DNA of 35,057 nucleotides. Origin: Gammaproteobacteria bacterium. GTDB taxonomy: Bacteria; Pseudomonadota; Gammaproteobacteria; DSM-16500. Shown one piece after another: positions 26,423-35,057 of this stretch. The stretch covers positions 2,589 through 37,645 of the forward strand of contig JABDDF010000015.1 of the NCBI GenBank assembly GCA_013287745.1. The letters are read 5' to 3'. Numbering within the stretch: position 1 is the stretch's first letter; every line of letters begins with the position of its first letter. A program made the translations under genes and the position numbers. A model generated the notes under the pieces. It did not search any database, had not been told where the DNA came from, and worked only from the letters and a program-made list of their open reading frames with translations.

Positions 26423-26470
26423 CTAGACGTTTTTTTGCCCTTATCCAGCCAATAAAATACCCGAATTTAC

Positions 26471-26499
26471 TGTCCTAAGTCCTACATTTATGTTATGAT
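26471..26499 (+). promoter_or_regulatory. Candidate extended -10 promoter of gyrA
   Basis: TATGAT (26494-26499) preceded by TG at 26491-26492 forms an extended -10 element. The -35 position at 17-bp spacing (26471-26476) reads TGTCCT, a weak match, as is common with an extended -10. It lies 18 bases before the gyrA ATG, so the leader would be only about ten bases and lack a clear SD. Confidence 0.45.
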
Positions 26500-26516
26500 T
26501 CTTTGGTTAAAATTCT

Positions 26517-29081
26517 ATGAAAATGCAGCCACCTATGGATAATATAATTGCCAAAGAAGTCCAAAAAGTTAGCGTCGAAAATGAGCTAAAAAAGTCCTAC
26601 CTTGATTATGCAATGAGCGTTATTGTTGGACGTGCCTTGCCTGATGTTCGTGATGGTTTGAAGCCAGTTCATCGTCGTGTTCTATTTGCCATGCATGAAT
26701 TGGGCAATGATTGGAACAAGGCTTATAAAAAATCAGCGCGTATTGTTGGTGATGTGATAGGTAAATATCATCCTCATGGCGATACGGCTGTTTATGACAC
26801 CATTGTTCGTATGGCGCAGCCTTTCTCTATGCGTTATTTGCTAGTCGATGGTCAAGGCAATTTCGGTTCCATTGATGGCGATGCTGCAGCGGCTATGCGT
26901 TATACAGAAATTCGTATGTCACGTCTTGCGCATGCCCTATTGGCGGATATCGAAAAAGAAACCGTCGATTTCGCACCAAACTATGATGAAACAGAAATGG
27001 CGCCAGTGGTTTTACCAACCAGAGTGCCTCATTTACTCGTCAATGGTTCGTCTGGTATTGCCGTGGGCATGGCAACTAACATTCCCCCTCATAATTTGAC
27101 GGAAGTTGTTAATGCCTGTATCGCCTTGATTGATCAACCCAATATTACTATCGGCGAATTAATGGAATATATTCCAGGCCCAGATTTTCCAACAGCTGCA
27201 ATGATTCAAGGTAAAAATGGCATTTTTGAAGCCTATCATACGGGTCGTGGACGTGTGATAGTGCGTGCTAAAACGCATATTGAAGCAGACGAAAAAGCCG
27301 GTAAAGAACGCATTATCATTACAGAATTGCCCTATCAAGTGAATAAAGCTCGTTTAGTGGAGCGTATTGCTGAACTCATTAAAGATAAGAAAATTGAAGG
27401 CATCACTGCGCTTAGAGATGAGTCAGACAAGCAGGGCATGCGTGTTGTCATTGAAGTACGACGCAATGAAAATGTCGATGTCTTACTCAATAACCTATTT
27501 GTACATACACAATTACAAAGCGTATTTGGGATTAACATGGTGGCCCTTGTTAACGGCCAGCCTAAAATCCTTAATCTTAAGCAGTTTATTGATGCCTTTA
27601 TTGATCACCGTCGTGAAGTCGTCACTCGCCGTACCGTATTTGATTTGGGAAAGGCAAGGGCAAGAGTGCATATTTTAGAAGGTTTGGCGATAGCCCTTTC
27701 TAATATTGATGCCATGATTACTTTAATTAAGCAGGCAAAAGATTCTGGGGAAGCAAAAATCCAACTCATGACCCAGGTTTGGCAGCTTACGCAAACAGTG
27801 GAAATTTTGACTCGCGCGGGCGCGGTGGATTCCCTTTTACACACCACTGAAGCCTATGGCTTAACCGATCAGGGTTATCGACTTTCACCCGAACAAGCTC
27901 AGGCCATTCTTGATATGCGTCTGCATCGCTTAACAGGATTAGAGCAGGATAAAATAAGCAATGAACACAAGGAATTACAGCAATTAATTAAACAATTACT
28001 TGAAATACTACAGGATCCAGCCTGTCTCATGCGTCTGATACGCGATGAATTACTTGCGATTCAAAGCGAATTTGGCGATGCGCGTCGTACTGAAATCATT
28101 GCGACAGAAGAAGGCGAAGTCCTCATTGAAGATTTAATCCCTGATGAAGAAGTCGTTGTTACCTTATCGCATCAAGGCTATGTCAAAACGCAGCCGCTTA
28201 CTATTTATCAGGCACAGCATCGTGGTGGCCGCGGAAAATCTGCTACGGCGATGAAAGAAGAAGATTTTGTTGAATATTTAATCGCTGCACGTACTCACGA
28301 TACGGTTTTATGCTTTACCAATCATGGCAAGGTGTATTGGCTGAAGGTCTATCAATTGCCTCAGGCAAATCGTGCTGCACGCGGCCGTCCTATCATTAAT
28401 ATTTTGCCATTGGCAGAGGGAGAACGGGTAAATGCCTTCTTGCCAGTTCGCGAATATCGCGAAAATGAATATGTTGTAATGGCTACCTCACTAGGATTGA
28501 TTAAAAAAGTTTCATTGGTTGATTTCTCTCGTCCCCGTTCATCTGGCATTATCGCTATTGCCCTGAATGAAGGGGATTACTTAGTGCAAGCCGATATTAC
28601 TGATGGACAGCACGATATCATGCTCTTTACTAATGCGGGTAAGGCGGTGCGCTTCCCAGAAACGAAAGTGCGTTGCATGGGGCGTCAGGCAGCAGGTGTA
28701 CGAGGTGTCAGCCTGCATGAAGATCAGCGTGTTGTTTCATTGATTGTTTCTCGCGAAGGCGACATTTTAACAGCGACAGAAAATGGCTATGGTAAACGCA
28801 CCACCTTGGATGAGTATCGTTTGAGCGGCCGTGGTGGACAAGGTGTCATTTCGATTCAAGTCAGTGAACGAAATGGCAAGGTGGTGGGTGCAATCCAAAT
28901 ACACCAAGATGACGAGGTTATGTTAATTAGTAATGCAGGTACCTTGGTTCGTGTACCTGCAGCGGAAATTTCGCTGGTAGGACGTAACACGCAGGGCGTA
29001 CGTCTCATTCAACTAGGTGAAGGTGAATCCTTAGTCAGTTTAGAACGTATTGCCAATATAAAAGGAGATACGACGGAATGA
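26517..29081 (+). CDS. gyrA: DNA gyrase subunit A
   Basis: Breakage-reunion subunit of gyrase (A2B2), which introduces negative supercoils. The 854-aa protein has [20 protein letters not shown], the winged-helix domain with the quinolone region [17 protein letters not shown] (Thr90 and Asp94 correspond to E. coli Ser83 and Asp87), and catalytic Tyr129 in AAMRYTEIR. The GyrA box is QHRGGRG at 567-573, then the C-terminal beta-pinwheel repeats. The GyrA box, not a ParC-like blade set, supports GyrA. The tail ends at NIKGDTTE and lacks the acidic extension of E. coli GyrA. The stop overlaps the cmk start as ATGA. Confidence 0.96.
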   Translation: MKMQPPMDNIIAKEVQKVSVENELKKSYLDYAMSVIVGRALPDVRDGLKPVHRRVLFAMHELGNDWNKAYKKSARIVGDVIGKYHPHGDTAVYDTIVRMAQPFSMRYLLVDGQGNFGSIDGDAAAAMRYTEIRMSRLAHALLADIEKETVDFAPNYDETEMAPVVLPTRVPHLLVNGSSGIAVGMATNIPPHNLTEVVNACIALIDQPNITIGELMEYIPGPDFPTAAMIQGKNGIFEAYHTGRGRVIVRAKTHIEADEKAGKERIIITELPYQVNKARLVERIAELIKDKKIEGITALRDESDKQGMRVVIEVRRNENVDVLLNNLFVHTQLQSVFGINMVALVNGQPKILNLKQFIDAFIDHRREVVTRRTVFDLGKARARVHILEGLAIALSNIDAMITLIKQAKDSGEAKIQLMTQVWQLTQTVEILTRAGAVDSLLHTTEAYGLTDQGYRLSPEQAQAILDMRLHRLTGLEQDKISNEHKELQQLIKQLLEILQDPACLMRLIRDELLAIQSEFGDARRTEIIATEEGEVLIEDLIPDEEVVVTLSHQGYVKTQPLTIYQAQHRGGRGKSATAMKEEDFVEYLIAARTHDTVLCFTNHGKVYWLKVYQLPQANRAARGRPIINILPLAEGERVNAFLPVREYRENEYVVMATSLGLIKKVSLVDFSRPRSSGIIAIALNEGDYLVQADITDGQHDIMLFTNAGKAVRFPETKVRCMGRQAAGVRGVSLHEDQRVVSLIVSREGDILTATENGYGKRTTLDEYRLSGRGGQGVISIQVSERNGKVVGAIQIHQDDEVMLISNAGTLVRVPAAEISLVGRNTQGVRLIQLGEGESLVSLERIANIKGDTTE

Positions 29082-29806
29082 TTCCAAAAGCAGCCCCTGT
29101 CATCACTGTTGATGGCGCAAGTGGAACGGGTAAGGGCACTGTAAGCCAATTAGTCGCTACACAATTGGGATGGAAGTTGCTAGATAGTGGAGCTCTGTAT
29201 AGAGTTTTGGCATTAGCAGCACAAAAACATAGTGTCGCCCTCGATCATGAAAAAGCCCTAGACGTATTGGCTGAGTACCTAGATGTGCAATTTATTGCAC
29301 AATTGAATGATTTTCCCTTGGTTATTTTAGAAGGTGAAGAGGTAACCGGCACCATTCGGACAGAAATAATAGGAAATGCAGCCTCCATTGTAGCCGCTCT
29401 TCCCGCTGTGCGAGCGGCTTTATTGAGCAGACAGCGCGCTTTTCGTGAATATCCTGGCTTGGTCGCGGATGGACGTGACATGGGAACAGTGGTTTTTCCC
29501 GACGCAGAATTGAAAATCTTCCTCTTCGCCAGTCCAGAAGAACGGGCCTTGAGACGTTACAACCAGTTGAAAGAACGTGGTGTCAGTGTTAATCTAGGCG
29601 ACCTTATCAAAGAGCTGCAAGAGCGTGATAAGCGCGATCAAGAGCGTATTGTTGCCCCTCTAAAACCGGCAAACGATGCGATCTGTATCGATACGAACCG
29701 TTTATCGGTTGAAGATGTGGTTGAACGGATTGTAAGAGAGATCCAAGGAAAAAAGGCCTTTCCTGCTATCTCAGAACTCAATCTTGAGTTTGGGATGGCA
29801 GAGTAA
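29078..29806 (+). CDS. cmk: Cytidylate kinase
   Basis: Phosphorylates CMP and dCMP with ATP for nucleotide recycling. The 242-aa protein begins with the P-loop [19 protein letters not shown], followed by LDSGALYR (substrate contact), [15 protein letters not shown] (CMP binding) and the lid region [16 protein letters not shown], ending with the usual C-terminal helix plus a short extra tail. It is translationally coupled to gyrA (4-bp overlap) and followed by rpsA. cmk-rpsA adjacency is widespread; gyrA directly upstream is less usual, where serC or aroA is often found. Confidence 0.95.
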   Translation: MIPKAAPVITVDGASGTGKGTVSQLVATQLGWKLLDSGALYRVLALAAQKHSVALDHEKALDVLAEYLDVQFIAQLNDFPLVILEGEEVTGTIRTEIIGNAASIVAALPAVRAALLSRQRAFREYPGLVADGRDMGTVVFPDAELKIFLFASPEERALRRYNQLKERGVSVNLGDLIKELQERDKRDQERIVAPLKPANDAICIDTNRLSVEDVVERIVREIQGKKAFPAISELNLEFGMAE

Positions 29807-29891
29807 GAACATTAATTAACTTAACGTACTGCTTAACTATTCATATCTGCACATGCAAGATGTATTAGTGAAAGTCATAGAGGTTTCCCGC

Positions 29892-31649
29892 GTGAAACAA
29901 AATAATGCCCCCGATATTTTTGCTGAATTATTTGAAAAAAGTTTAACTGATGCTCCCATGTTACCTGGCGCAATTATCAATGCTACCGTTGAACGTATTA
30001 TCATAGGTAAACATGTAGTTGTAGATGCAGGTCTCAAATCTGAATCCTATATTCCCATCGATCAATTTTATGATGAAGGCGGCAAGCTTGAAATCAAGGT
30101 TGGTGATGAAGTTAAAGTCGCACTTGAAGTATTGGAAGATGGTTTTGGCAGCACAAGATTATCACGTGAACGTGCCAAACGTCTCGAATCCTGGATTCAT
30201 TTGGAAGAAGCCTATGAATCTAAAGAAACGATTCATGGTGTTATCGTCGGTCGAGTTAAAGGTGGTTTCACCGTTGAAATTAATAAAGTACGTGCCTTCT
30301 TACCAGGCTCCTTAGTTGATGTAAAACCCATTCGTGATCCAGAAAGTTTTGAAGGAAAAGAATTCGAATTTAAAGTTATCAAGGTTGATCCTAAGCGCAA
30401 TAATATTGTTGTTTCACGACGTGCAGTCCTTGAAGCAGAAAGCAATGTTGAACGTGCCGCTGTATTAGAAAATATTACTGATGGCGATGAAGTGAAAGGT
30501 ATTGTGAAAAATCTCACTGATTACGGCGCATTCATTGATTTAGGCGGCGTTGACGGTTTGTTACATATCACAGATATGTCATGGAAACGTATCAAACATC
30601 CTAATGAAATATTAACTATCGGCGATGAAATCAAAGTCAAGATCTTGAAAATTGATCGTGACAATGTCCGTGTATCATTAGGCTTGAAGCAATTGGGCGG
30701 CGATCCATGGCATGACATTAGTCATCGTTACCCAGTCAATTCCAAGATCAGTGGCCGTGTGACCAATATCACTGATTATGGTTGCTTTGTTGAAATTGAA
30801 GAAGGCATTGAAGGTTTGGTGCATGTTTCTGAAATGGATTGGACCAATAAAAATGTCAACCCCAATAAGGTTGTTCATTTAGGCCAAGATATTGAAGTCA
30901 TGGTCTTAGATGTTGATGCTGAACGCCGACGTATTTCCTTAGGCATTAAACAATGCGTATCAAATCCATGGGCTGCTTTTGCAGAAAATCATGAAAAGAA
31001 CGAGCATGTAAAAGGCAAAATCAAATCAATCACTGATTTTGGTATCTTCCTTGAATTAGATGGCGGCATTGATGGCTTGATCTATCTCTCTGACATCGCT
31101 TGGAGCGAAACTGATGCCCAAGATACTTTGCGCAAACATCAAAAAGGTGATGAGCTTGAAGCGGTTATTCTTGCCATTGATGTTGAACGTGAACGTATTG
31201 CCTTGGGTTTAAAACAATTGGCTGAAGATCCTTTAGCAAATTACTTAAATGCAAATGAAAAGGGCACTATTGTTAACGGTAAAGTTGTTGAAGTTGAGCA
31301 AAAGCATGCTGTGATTGAATTAGCTGAGGGTATTCGCGGTATCTTGCGTGCATCTGATATTTCTGCTGAAAAAGTGGAAGATGCCCGTACTAAATTGCAA
31401 ATTGGTGATGCAGTCGAAGCTAAAATCATCGGTACTGATAGAAAGACACATGCCATTACGCTTTCTATTAAGGCAAAAGATGCAAAAACACCAGCTAAAA
31501 AGGCGGCGAAATCTGCTACTCCAAAAACTGCTGCTGCAAGTGGCACAGGTAAAAAGAAGAAAGCAACGGCTGAGAGCGGCTTAAAGACGACCTTGGGTGA
31601 TTTGTTTAAAGATCACATTAATAGTTCGGATGAACCGGAAGAGAAATAA
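29892..31649 (+). CDS. rpsA: 30S ribosomal protein S1
   Basis: RNA-binding protein needed for translation initiation on structured or weak-SD mRNAs. 585 aa from GTG 29892, with six S1 (OB-fold) repeats. Landmarks are [91 protein letters not shown] and [12 protein letters not shown]. The C-terminus ends in a Lys/Ala-rich linker ([15 protein letters not shown]) and [19 protein letters not shown] prefer GTG 29892 because tagagg lies 8 bases upstream and [11 protein letters not shown] then aligns with the E. coli N-terminus. ATG 29853 would add 13 residues with no SD. Confidence 0.93.
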   Translation: MKQNNAPDIFAELFEKSLTDAPMLPGAIINATVERIIIGKHVVVDAGLKSESYIPIDQFYDEGGKLEIKVGDEVKVALEVLEDGFGSTRLSRERAKRLESWIHLEEAYESKETIHGVIVGRVKGGFTVEINKVRAFLPGSLVDVKPIRDPESFEGKEFEFKVIKVDPKRNNIVVSRRAVLEAESNVERAAVLENITDGDEVKGIVKNLTDYGAFIDLGGVDGLLHITDMSWKRIKHPNEILTIGDEIKVKILKIDRDNVRVSLGLKQLGGDPWHDISHRYPVNSKISGRVTNITDYGCFVEIEEGIEGLVHVSEMDWTNKNVNPNKVVHLGQDIEVMVLDVDAERRRISLGIKQCVSNPWAAFAENHEKNEHVKGKIKSITDFGIFLELDGGIDGLIYLSDIAWSETDAQDTLRKHQKGDELEAVILAIDVERERIALGLKQLAEDPLANYLNANEKGTIVNGKVVEVEQKHAVIELAEGIRGILRASDISAEKVEDARTKLQIGDAVEAKIIGTDRKTHAITLSIKAKDAKTPAKKAAKSATPKTAAASGTGKKKKATAESGLKTTLGDLFKDHINSSDEPEEK

Positions 31650-31651
31650 GC

Positions 31652-31686
31652 CTGTCATGCCAGCATGTTTTTAGCTGGCATGACAG
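31652..31686. repeat. Palindromic intergenic repeat, family B copy 2
   Basis: Arms ctgtcatgccagc (31652-31664) and gctggcatgacag (31674-31686) are perfect over 13 bp with a 9-nt loop. It begins three bases after the rpsA stop. There is no T-run downstream, so it is not a standard intrinsic terminator, though a stem here could protect the 3' end of the mRNA. The tail gcgtgaacgcttac (31691-31704) is shared with copy 1. Confidence 0.8.
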
Positions 31687-31718
31687 CGTGGCGTGAACGC
31701 TTACAATTCAAGATGGGT

Positions 31719-31777
31719 TCCCGCCTACGCGGGAATGACAAGCCTATGCGGGAATGACAGGCCTGCGCGGAATAACA
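31719..31777. repeat. Family A repeat, copy 3, with decaying tandem half-units
   Basis: A ttcccgc-ctac-gcgggaa hairpin is followed by two further copies of its right half at about 19-base steps: gcgggaatgacaa, gcgggaatgacag and a degraded gcggaataacag. The next bases, agatttgcgc, are the reverse complement of the flank found beside copy 2 near 3050, so the element is inverted relative to that copy. Confidence 0.75.
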
Positions 31778-31800
31778 GAGATTTGCGCCGTCTCGAAGGG

Positions 31801-32109
31801 TTACCCCACTAACTGCAGCAAAGGAATCATCGAAGCAATAATAATCAGCATAATAAGCGGAATAGTGGGTGCAGCTAACATAATAGCCGCCATCGGTAAT
31901 TTTTTTATTAAGCGATAAAGCATGGCTATAGTGATAAATAAATATAATGCGCCAATAATGATAGCCGGTATAATCCAGTGTTTGCCCCGATGGAGAATAA
32001 ATAAGGCCACCGAAAAAGTACTTAGATAAAATAGGGCAAGAAACTTTCCTGTGATAGCTAAATAATGTTTCCAAGAAGTAGGAGATGATAAATCTTTTGA
32101 GTCATCCAT
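31801..32109 (-). CDS. Hypothetical small membrane protein
   Basis: 102-aa protein from the ATG at 32109 (MDDSKDLSSPTSWKHYLAIT...), with three to four hydrophobic helices at about residues 18-38, 43-64 and 70-100 separated by short basic loops (HRGKHW, YRLIKKLP). I do not recognise the family. A TTG at 32121 would add four residues. Neither start has a clear SD. It is supported as coding by its continuous membrane-protein pattern, with positive residues in the loops, and by filling the space between rpsA and darP in divergent orientation to darP. An overlapping minus-strand frame (31655-32074) is not convincing. Confidence 0.6.
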   Translation of the reverse strand: MDDSKDLSSPTSWKHYLAITGKFLALFYLSTFSVALFILHRGKHWIIPAIIIGALYLFITIAMLYRLIKKLPMAAIMLAAPTIPLIMLIIIASMIPLLQLVG

Positions 32110-32145
32110 GTTTTTCAGCAACAGATAAGAGATATTGCATCATTT

Positions 32146-32151
32146 TATAAT
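32146..32151 (+). promoter_or_regulatory. Candidate -10 box for darP
   Basis: A TATAAT hexamer lies 43 bases upstream of the darP ATG. No matching -35 is seen at 16-18 bp. The call depends on the -10 and its placement. Confidence 0.3.
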
Positions 32152-32193
32152 TCTCATGCTAAGATTTGTCAATATCTATTTACGAGGTGACTT

Positions 32194-32700
32194 ATGCCTG
32201 AATCAGAACCATTAAAACCAGATGAAAATAGTAAATCTAAGCGTAAAAGAGAAATGCTCGCCTTGCAAAAAATGGGCGAAGCTTTATTGAAGTTAAGCCC
32301 AGATCAATTAAATAAAATTGAATTACCTGAAAATCTATTGGCAGCCATTTTGCAGGCAAAATCACTTAGTTCACATGAGGCCAAGCGGCGTCAATTGCAA
32401 TATATTGGCAAGCTCATGCGTGACCTAGACCCCGATGCTATCAAGCTTGCATTAAAGCGTATTCAACTTATTCATGAAAAATCGACCACAGCATTTCATC
32501 TCATTGAATCGTGGCGAACTAAATTAATCGATGGAGGAGATGATGCATTAAATAGCTTCATGCTCGAATACCCATCATGTGATAGACAGCAATTACGCCA
32601 ATTAATTCGTAAGGCGCAGCAGGATAGGAAAAATGATAAAAATACAGGTGCTGAGAAATCCTTATTTAAATTGCTTGAATCTATTTTAGGGCTTAATTAA
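32194..32700 (+). CDS. darP: Dual-action ribosomal maturation protein DarP (YjgA, DUF615)
   Basis: 168-aa helical protein of the DUF615/YjgA family, which binds 50S precursors and helps late large-subunit maturation. The N-terminal lysine-rich segment (SKSKRKREMLALQKMGEAL) is followed by LPENLLAAILQAKSLSSHEAKRRQLQYIGKLMRDLD and by LIDGGDDALNSFMLEYPSCDRQQLRQLIRKAQQDRKNDK, both diagnostic of the family. The SD gaggtga (about 32183-32189) is strong. Single gene between the divergent small membrane protein and the hydrolase 18 bases downstream. Confidence 0.92.
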   Translation: MPESEPLKPDENSKSKRKREMLALQKMGEALLKLSPDQLNKIELPENLLAAILQAKSLSSHEAKRRQLQYIGKLMRDLDPDAIKLALKRIQLIHEKSTTAFHLIESWRTKLIDGGDDALNSFMLEYPSCDRQQLRQLIRKAQQDRKNDKNTGAEKSLFKLLESILGLN

Positions 32701-32718
32701 CCTGTCAATGAGGACGAG

Positions 32719-33894
32719 ATGTTTAATCTAGCAATGAAATTCACGACAAGTATATTTTTTTTAATAAGCATTTCATTATTTTCATTTAGTGAGATGTGTT
32801 TTGCCGATGAAAAACAGCCTTCTCCTCAATTCCAGCATTGGATTGAAAATCTGATGAAAGAATACAATATTCCAGGCGTAAGCATTACTGTTATTAAGAA
32901 TTATAAAATTGAATGGACAAAAGGGTTTGGCTTTCGTAATAAGAAAAATCATTTGCCCGTTAATCATTCCACCTTATTTCAGGCTGCTTCTATTAGCAAA
33001 CCAATCACAGCAATTGCTGCTTTAGAAAGCTTTTCAAATAAGCACTTTTCAATAGACGCAAACGTTAATGATTTATTAACATCATGGAAAATTCCTTATA
33101 GCCAATATACTAAAACACAATTTGTGACATTAAAATTATTATTATCTCACACAGCGGGAATAACAGGAGTACGTGAAACAGGTTATCCTGTTAATAAAAA
33201 ATTTCCTACTGTATTAGATATTTTAAACGGTGTTGCTCCAGCAAATACGCCTCCTATCATGATGGTAAGAAAACCAAATATAAAATATGAATATTCACCA
33301 GCAAGTTATACCATCGTACAAGCCATGCTTGTTGATATGTATCAATTGCCCTTTGATAAAATTATGCAAAAACTAATATTATCTCCGCTGCATATGAACA
33401 ATAGTACATTTATTCAACCCTTACCTAAATCATATTATCGAAATATGGCATGGCCATATTTACCAGATGGAACAATACCAGCCAATTCTCCTTACGCGTT
33501 TCCACAAGCTAATGGAGGCCTATGGACAACATCACGTGATTTAGCAAGGTTTACGATTGCGCTTCAGAAAGCATTAACTGGTGATAGCCAAGACGGTATT
33601 AGCAAAAAAATAGTAAAAGAAATGATGATGCCTGGGTTAAGCCATAATATGGGGCATGGTATGGAAGTAAATATTGATAAATATGGTGCAATGTCCAAGG
33701 GAAAAGGGAATTATTTTCGGCATGCTGGCAGTCAAACTGGTTACCTCTGTATTCTTGTAGGAAGCAAACAAGGAGGCAATGGAGTCGTCATTATGACTAA
33801 TTCGGGTCCTTATATGACAGAAAAAGAAGTAAAACAATATGACTTTTTGGTTAAAGCAGTCAAACATATTTCTAAAATTGAAAAATGGCAGTAA
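32719..33894 (+). CDS. Secreted serine hydrolase of the beta-lactamase (class C/PBP-like) family
   Basis: 391-aa protein with an N-terminal signal peptide (hydrophobic core FTTSIFFLISISLF, likely cleavage after CFA near residue 29). The mature domain has the serine-protease-like PBP fold motifs: SISK with Ser91 and Lys94, YSP at Tyr192 in the Y-x-N position, and HAG (335-337) in the KTG-equivalent position. LLLSHTAGI and NGGLWTTSRDLARF are standard for this family. Members include esterases, D-aminopeptidases and peptidoglycan-active enzymes; true beta-lactamase activity cannot be assumed. SD gagga precedes the ATG. It converges on the recombinase with a 4-base gap and no terminator. Confidence 0.88.
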   Translation: MFNLAMKFTTSIFFLISISLFSFSEMCFADEKQPSPQFQHWIENLMKEYNIPGVSITVIKNYKIEWTKGFGFRNKKNHLPVNHSTLFQAASISKPITAIAALESFSNKHFSIDANVNDLLTSWKIPYSQYTKTQFVTLKLLLSHTAGITGVRETGYPVNKKFPTVLDILNGVAPANTPPIMMVRKPNIKYEYSPASYTIVQAMLVDMYQLPFDKIMQKLILSPLHMNNSTFIQPLPKSYYRNMAWPYLPDGTIPANSPYAFPQANGGLWTTSRDLARFTIALQKALTGDSQDGISKKIVKEMMMPGLSHNMGHGMEVNIDKYGAMSKGKGNYFRHAGSQTGYLCILVGSKQGGNGVVIMTNSGPYMTEKEVKQYDFLVKAVKHISKIEKWQ

Positions 33895-33898
33895 ATAA

Positions 33899-35057
33899 CT
33901 AACTATTCTCAGGCAAAAGCTTAATTAATTTCTTCTTCGCCGACGAATGCCTTTCACGCAATTCAATATCAATATATTGATCTGTGATCGCACTAGAACT
34001 ATGTCCCGCATCATCACGCACATGTTCACGCGGGCGTATTTTAACATCTTCAGAAATGCCTGTGTGACGCAGCCAATGCACTGTTGCTGTCATGAGTATT
34101 TCAGCATCTTCTTTTAAACCATCTGCTTGCATGCGATGAATAGCATGATCAAAACACTGCTGGACAATTTTACGTATATGACGTGAACCAGTCACAGGAC
34201 CAGTGCCAATAGTCTTGCTAATCAGTGCTGTCGTTTCACCAGGAGAGGGCAGTGAAGTTAAATTCAAGCTAATTCTATAACGCTTAAGCGCTGCCAACAT
34301 AGCATTACTCACGCAAATATCTCTTTCCTTATTCCCCTTGCCCACCGTTTTAAACCACCAATTCCCATCTCTATCACGATAAAAATGCCCCATTTGCGGC
34401 GTCCAGCGCGCATGACTGCTCAATTCAGAAATACGTAAATACATGGCAAATAAGGCATTCATAATAAATAATGTCCGCTCGTGTAAATGCGGATTTTCCT
34501 TTGCCATTAATTCGGCTGTCTCAATGATGTAAGTCCATTGTAATTCTGACAAGCGTCGTATGACTCTCTTTCCCTGATGCTTACGTAAAAATTTACTTTT
34601 CTGTCTAATTTGAGCAATGGGATTAAGCAAGGCATATTCTTCTTGCTCAAGATAATGATAAAAGCTGCTAAGAATAGCAAAGATAGCTTGTAAGGCACTC
34701 TGTGATAATGAATATAATTTTATATTACTGATCTTACCTTCTCGATGCGATTTTTTACTAATACCAGCAATGAAAGGACGCCATGCCAAATTTGCAATGC
34801 GCACACCTGCATCTTCAATGAATCTCGTCACATGTTTAATACCAATCCATTCTTTGGGTGGGGCCTGGCAAAATTCTAAAAATATTTCAATATCAGCACG
34901 CCGCAATTCAGCCAAGGATTTTGCATGTATAAACCAAGTCCATTGCAGCAATCTTTCAATTTCTCGTCGATATGACTTAAAGGTTTCAGCGCTGCCGCGA
35001 TAGGCATATAAAAATTGGCATGCCAGCTTATAATCAGATAAAGCCTTATCTTTTGCT
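33899..35057 (-). CDS. Tyrosine recombinase / phage-type integrase, N-terminus cut by window edge
   Basis: Site-specific recombinase of the lambda-integrase/XerC superfamily. The minus-strand frame stays open to the last base, so the true start is beyond 35057; the TTG at 34951 is merely the first start-like codon inside. The visible N-terminal part (LACQFLYAYRGSAETFKSYR) belongs to the SAM-like core-binding domain. The catalytic domain is complete: Arg in FAMYLRISEL, Lys in VGKGNKERD, HWLRHT (His and Arg), the second His in DAGHSS and the nucleophile Tyr in ITDQYIDI. Unlike XerC/XerD it is long and carries an extra segment (PPKEWIGIKHVTRFIEDAG). Possibly the edge of an integrated element lying to the right. 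Confidence 0.85.
   Translation of the reverse strand, partial: AKDKALSDYKLACQFLYAYRGSAETFKSYRREIERLLQWTWFIHAKSLAELRRADIEIFLEFCQAPPKEWIGIKHVTRFIEDAGVRIANLAWRPFIAGISKKSHREGKISNIKLYSLSQSALQAIFAILSSFYHYLEQEEYALLNPIAQIRQKSKFLRKHQGKRVIRRLSELQWTYIIETAELMAKENPHLHERTLFIMNALFAMYLRISELSSHARWTPQMGHFYRDRDGNWWFKTVGKGNKERDICVSNAMLAALKRYRISLNLTSLPSPGETTALISKTIGTGPVTGSRHIRKIVQQCFDHAIHRMQADGLKEDAEILMTATVHWLRHTGISEDVKIRPREHVRDDAGHSSSAITDQYIDIELRERHSSAKKKLIKLLPENS

Noticed and set aside
31652-31686. Intrinsic terminator after rpsA
   Set aside because: The stem is good but no U-run follows it, and the same sequence occurs elsewhere as a dispersed repeat.
31655-32074. 139-aa minus-strand open frame overlapping the small membrane protein
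   Set aside because: It reads through family A and B repeats, has an irregular composition, and overlaps a better-supported membrane protein in another frame.
32719-33894. Calling the hydrolase an AmpC-type resistance beta-lactamase
   Set aside because: The SxxK and HxG motifs define the broad family only; the YSP motif lacks the Asn of Y-x-N in class C enzymes.
34951-34951. TTG as the true start of the recombinase
   Set aside because: The frame remains open upstream with a typical core-binding domain sequence to the window edge.

Overview
The window reads as a stretch of an AT-rich (roughly 40% GC by eye) gammaproteobacterial chromosome. The housekeeping proteins (LptF/LptG, HtpG, ThrS-IF3-L35-L20-PheS-PheT-IhfA-MerR, FadD, GyrA, Cmk, S1, DarP) are all gammaproteobacterial in type. 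The combination with alanine dehydrogenase and many short palindromic intergenic repeats would fit the Legionellales/Coxiella side of the class. That placement is inference; no marker here fixes genus or species.

Layout. 1-6208: the 5' part of pepA (minus strand, cut by the window edge) diverges from lptF-lptG (LPS export permease), followed by htpG-ald with a likely heat-shock promoter. 6205-16808: an accessory region. A minus-strand SAM methyltransferase diverges from a tightly packed seven-gene plus-strand operon: WecE-like sugar aminotransferase, hexapeptide acetyltransferase with an altered catalytic position, four-helix EamA/SMR-type membrane protein, second DegT-family aminotransferase, GMC-type FAD oxidoreductase with a four-cysteine iron-sulfur-like motif, and two large paralogous YfhO-like multispanning proteins with periplasm-type C-terminal domains. 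16878-24481: the translation block thrS-infC-rpmI-rplT-pheS-pheT-ihfA-merR and tRNA-Pro(GGG). infC appears to start at AUU. 24746-31649: fadD, then gyrA-cmk-rpsA. 31650-35057: a small membrane protein, darP (yjgA), a secreted serine beta-lactamase-family hydrolase, and a tyrosine recombinase cut by the right edge.

The most interesting part is the 7110-16808 operon. Its parts recall the logic of the lipid A aminoarabinose (Arn) pathway: a PLP aminotransferase makes an amino sugar, an acyltransferase may modify it, a small EmrE-like protein could help flip a lipid-linked form, and GT-C-like membrane proteins could act on it outside the inner membrane. The FeS-GMC oxidoreductase and the paired YfhO-like proteins do not fit any named pathway I recognise. 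The function is a hypothesis.

The intergenic spaces carry several families of palindromes. One is a 67-bp hairpin element between pheS and pheT flanked by a 12-bp direct repeat that looks like a target-site duplication. Another is a roughly 200-bp nested inverted repeat with perfect 58-bp inner arms between tRNA-Pro and fadD. Outside the 24385-24745 interval (tRNA plus that inverted repeat) no gene-free stretch exceeds 300 bases. No CRISPR array or rRNA is visible.
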